A DNA stretch of 5,617 nt from Terriglobia bacterium (lineage in GTDB: Bacteria; Acidobacteriota; Terriglobia; UBA7540), in contig JASHTR010000505.1 of the NCBI GenBank assembly GCA_030040455.1, forward strand, positions 1 to 5,617. Reading direction: 5' to 3'. Of this stretch, positions 5,579 to 5,617 are shown one piece after another. Made by a program: the position numbers and the translations under genes. The notes beneath the pieces were generated by a model that saw only the letters and a program-made list of their open reading frames with translations, was not told the DNA's origin and did not search any database. Position 1 is the stretch's first letter. The number at the start of each line of letters is the position of its first letter.

Positions 5579-5617
5579 GATATTATGAAGGTGCGAAAAA
5601 AATAGAAGACAAGCAAA

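Noticed and set aside
5582..5612. Possible minus-strand promoter (CATAAT with TTGTCT) upstream of the small frame
   Set aside because: The -35 match is weak (four of six), the spacer is 19 bases, and the surrounding AT-rich sequence makes such matches likely by chance.

Overview
This window looks like a piece of a free-living, aerobic, moderately GC-rich Gram-negative chromosome. An Acidobacteriota origin is my best guess. It rests on a periplasmic PQQ dehydrogenase with a cytochrome c domain inserted into it and on Tad-type TadE/TadG-like genes, a mix I associate with that phylum. No marker in the window proves the phylum. There are no tRNA or rRNA genes, insertion sequences, CRISPR arrays or phage genes.

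Layout, plus strand, 1-2840: the window opens inside the 3' end of ftsZ (cell-division tubulin homologue), which ends in a clear FtsZ C-terminal peptide. Three bases later starts a small JAMM/MPN-family (JAB, M67) zinc metalloprotease with an intact active-site signature. After another 22 bases comes a large secreted quinohemoprotein: a glucose-dehydrogenase-like PQQ beta-propeller interrupted by a c-type cytochrome domain. The tight spacing suggests one transcript, but the three functions (division, isopeptide hydrolysis, periplasmic sugar or alcohol oxidation) have no obvious link.

Layout, minus strand, 5249-2854: three genes run towards the plus-strand block and end only 13 bases from it. 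In transcription order they are a TadG-like anchored protein with a long beta-rich, probably beta-solenoid exported part, a TadE-like minor pseudopilin, and a second TadE-like minor pseudopilin. Both TadE-like proteins carry a G|xxxxE prepilin-peptidase-type site before a hydrophobic helix. The TadG-like protein has the helix but lacks the Glu. All three have even numbers of cysteines in their exported parts. They probably form or decorate a Tad/Flp pilus or related envelope assembly whose ATPase, secretin and major pilin are encoded elsewhere.

The tad-like trio appears to have its own promoter: a perfect TATAAT and a 5/6 TTGAAA, 16 bases apart, at 5316-5343 on the minus strand. This is followed by a leader of about 175 bases with several short hairpins. 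Upstream of it, 5376-5522 on the minus strand holds a small unrecognised reading frame with a plausible ribosome binding site. The last 95 bases show nothing firm.

I see no wholly new system. The points most worth checking are the JAMM protease beside ftsZ without visible ubiquitin-like or E1 partners, the TadG-like protein with a solenoid-type C-terminus, the structured leader, and the small orphan frame.
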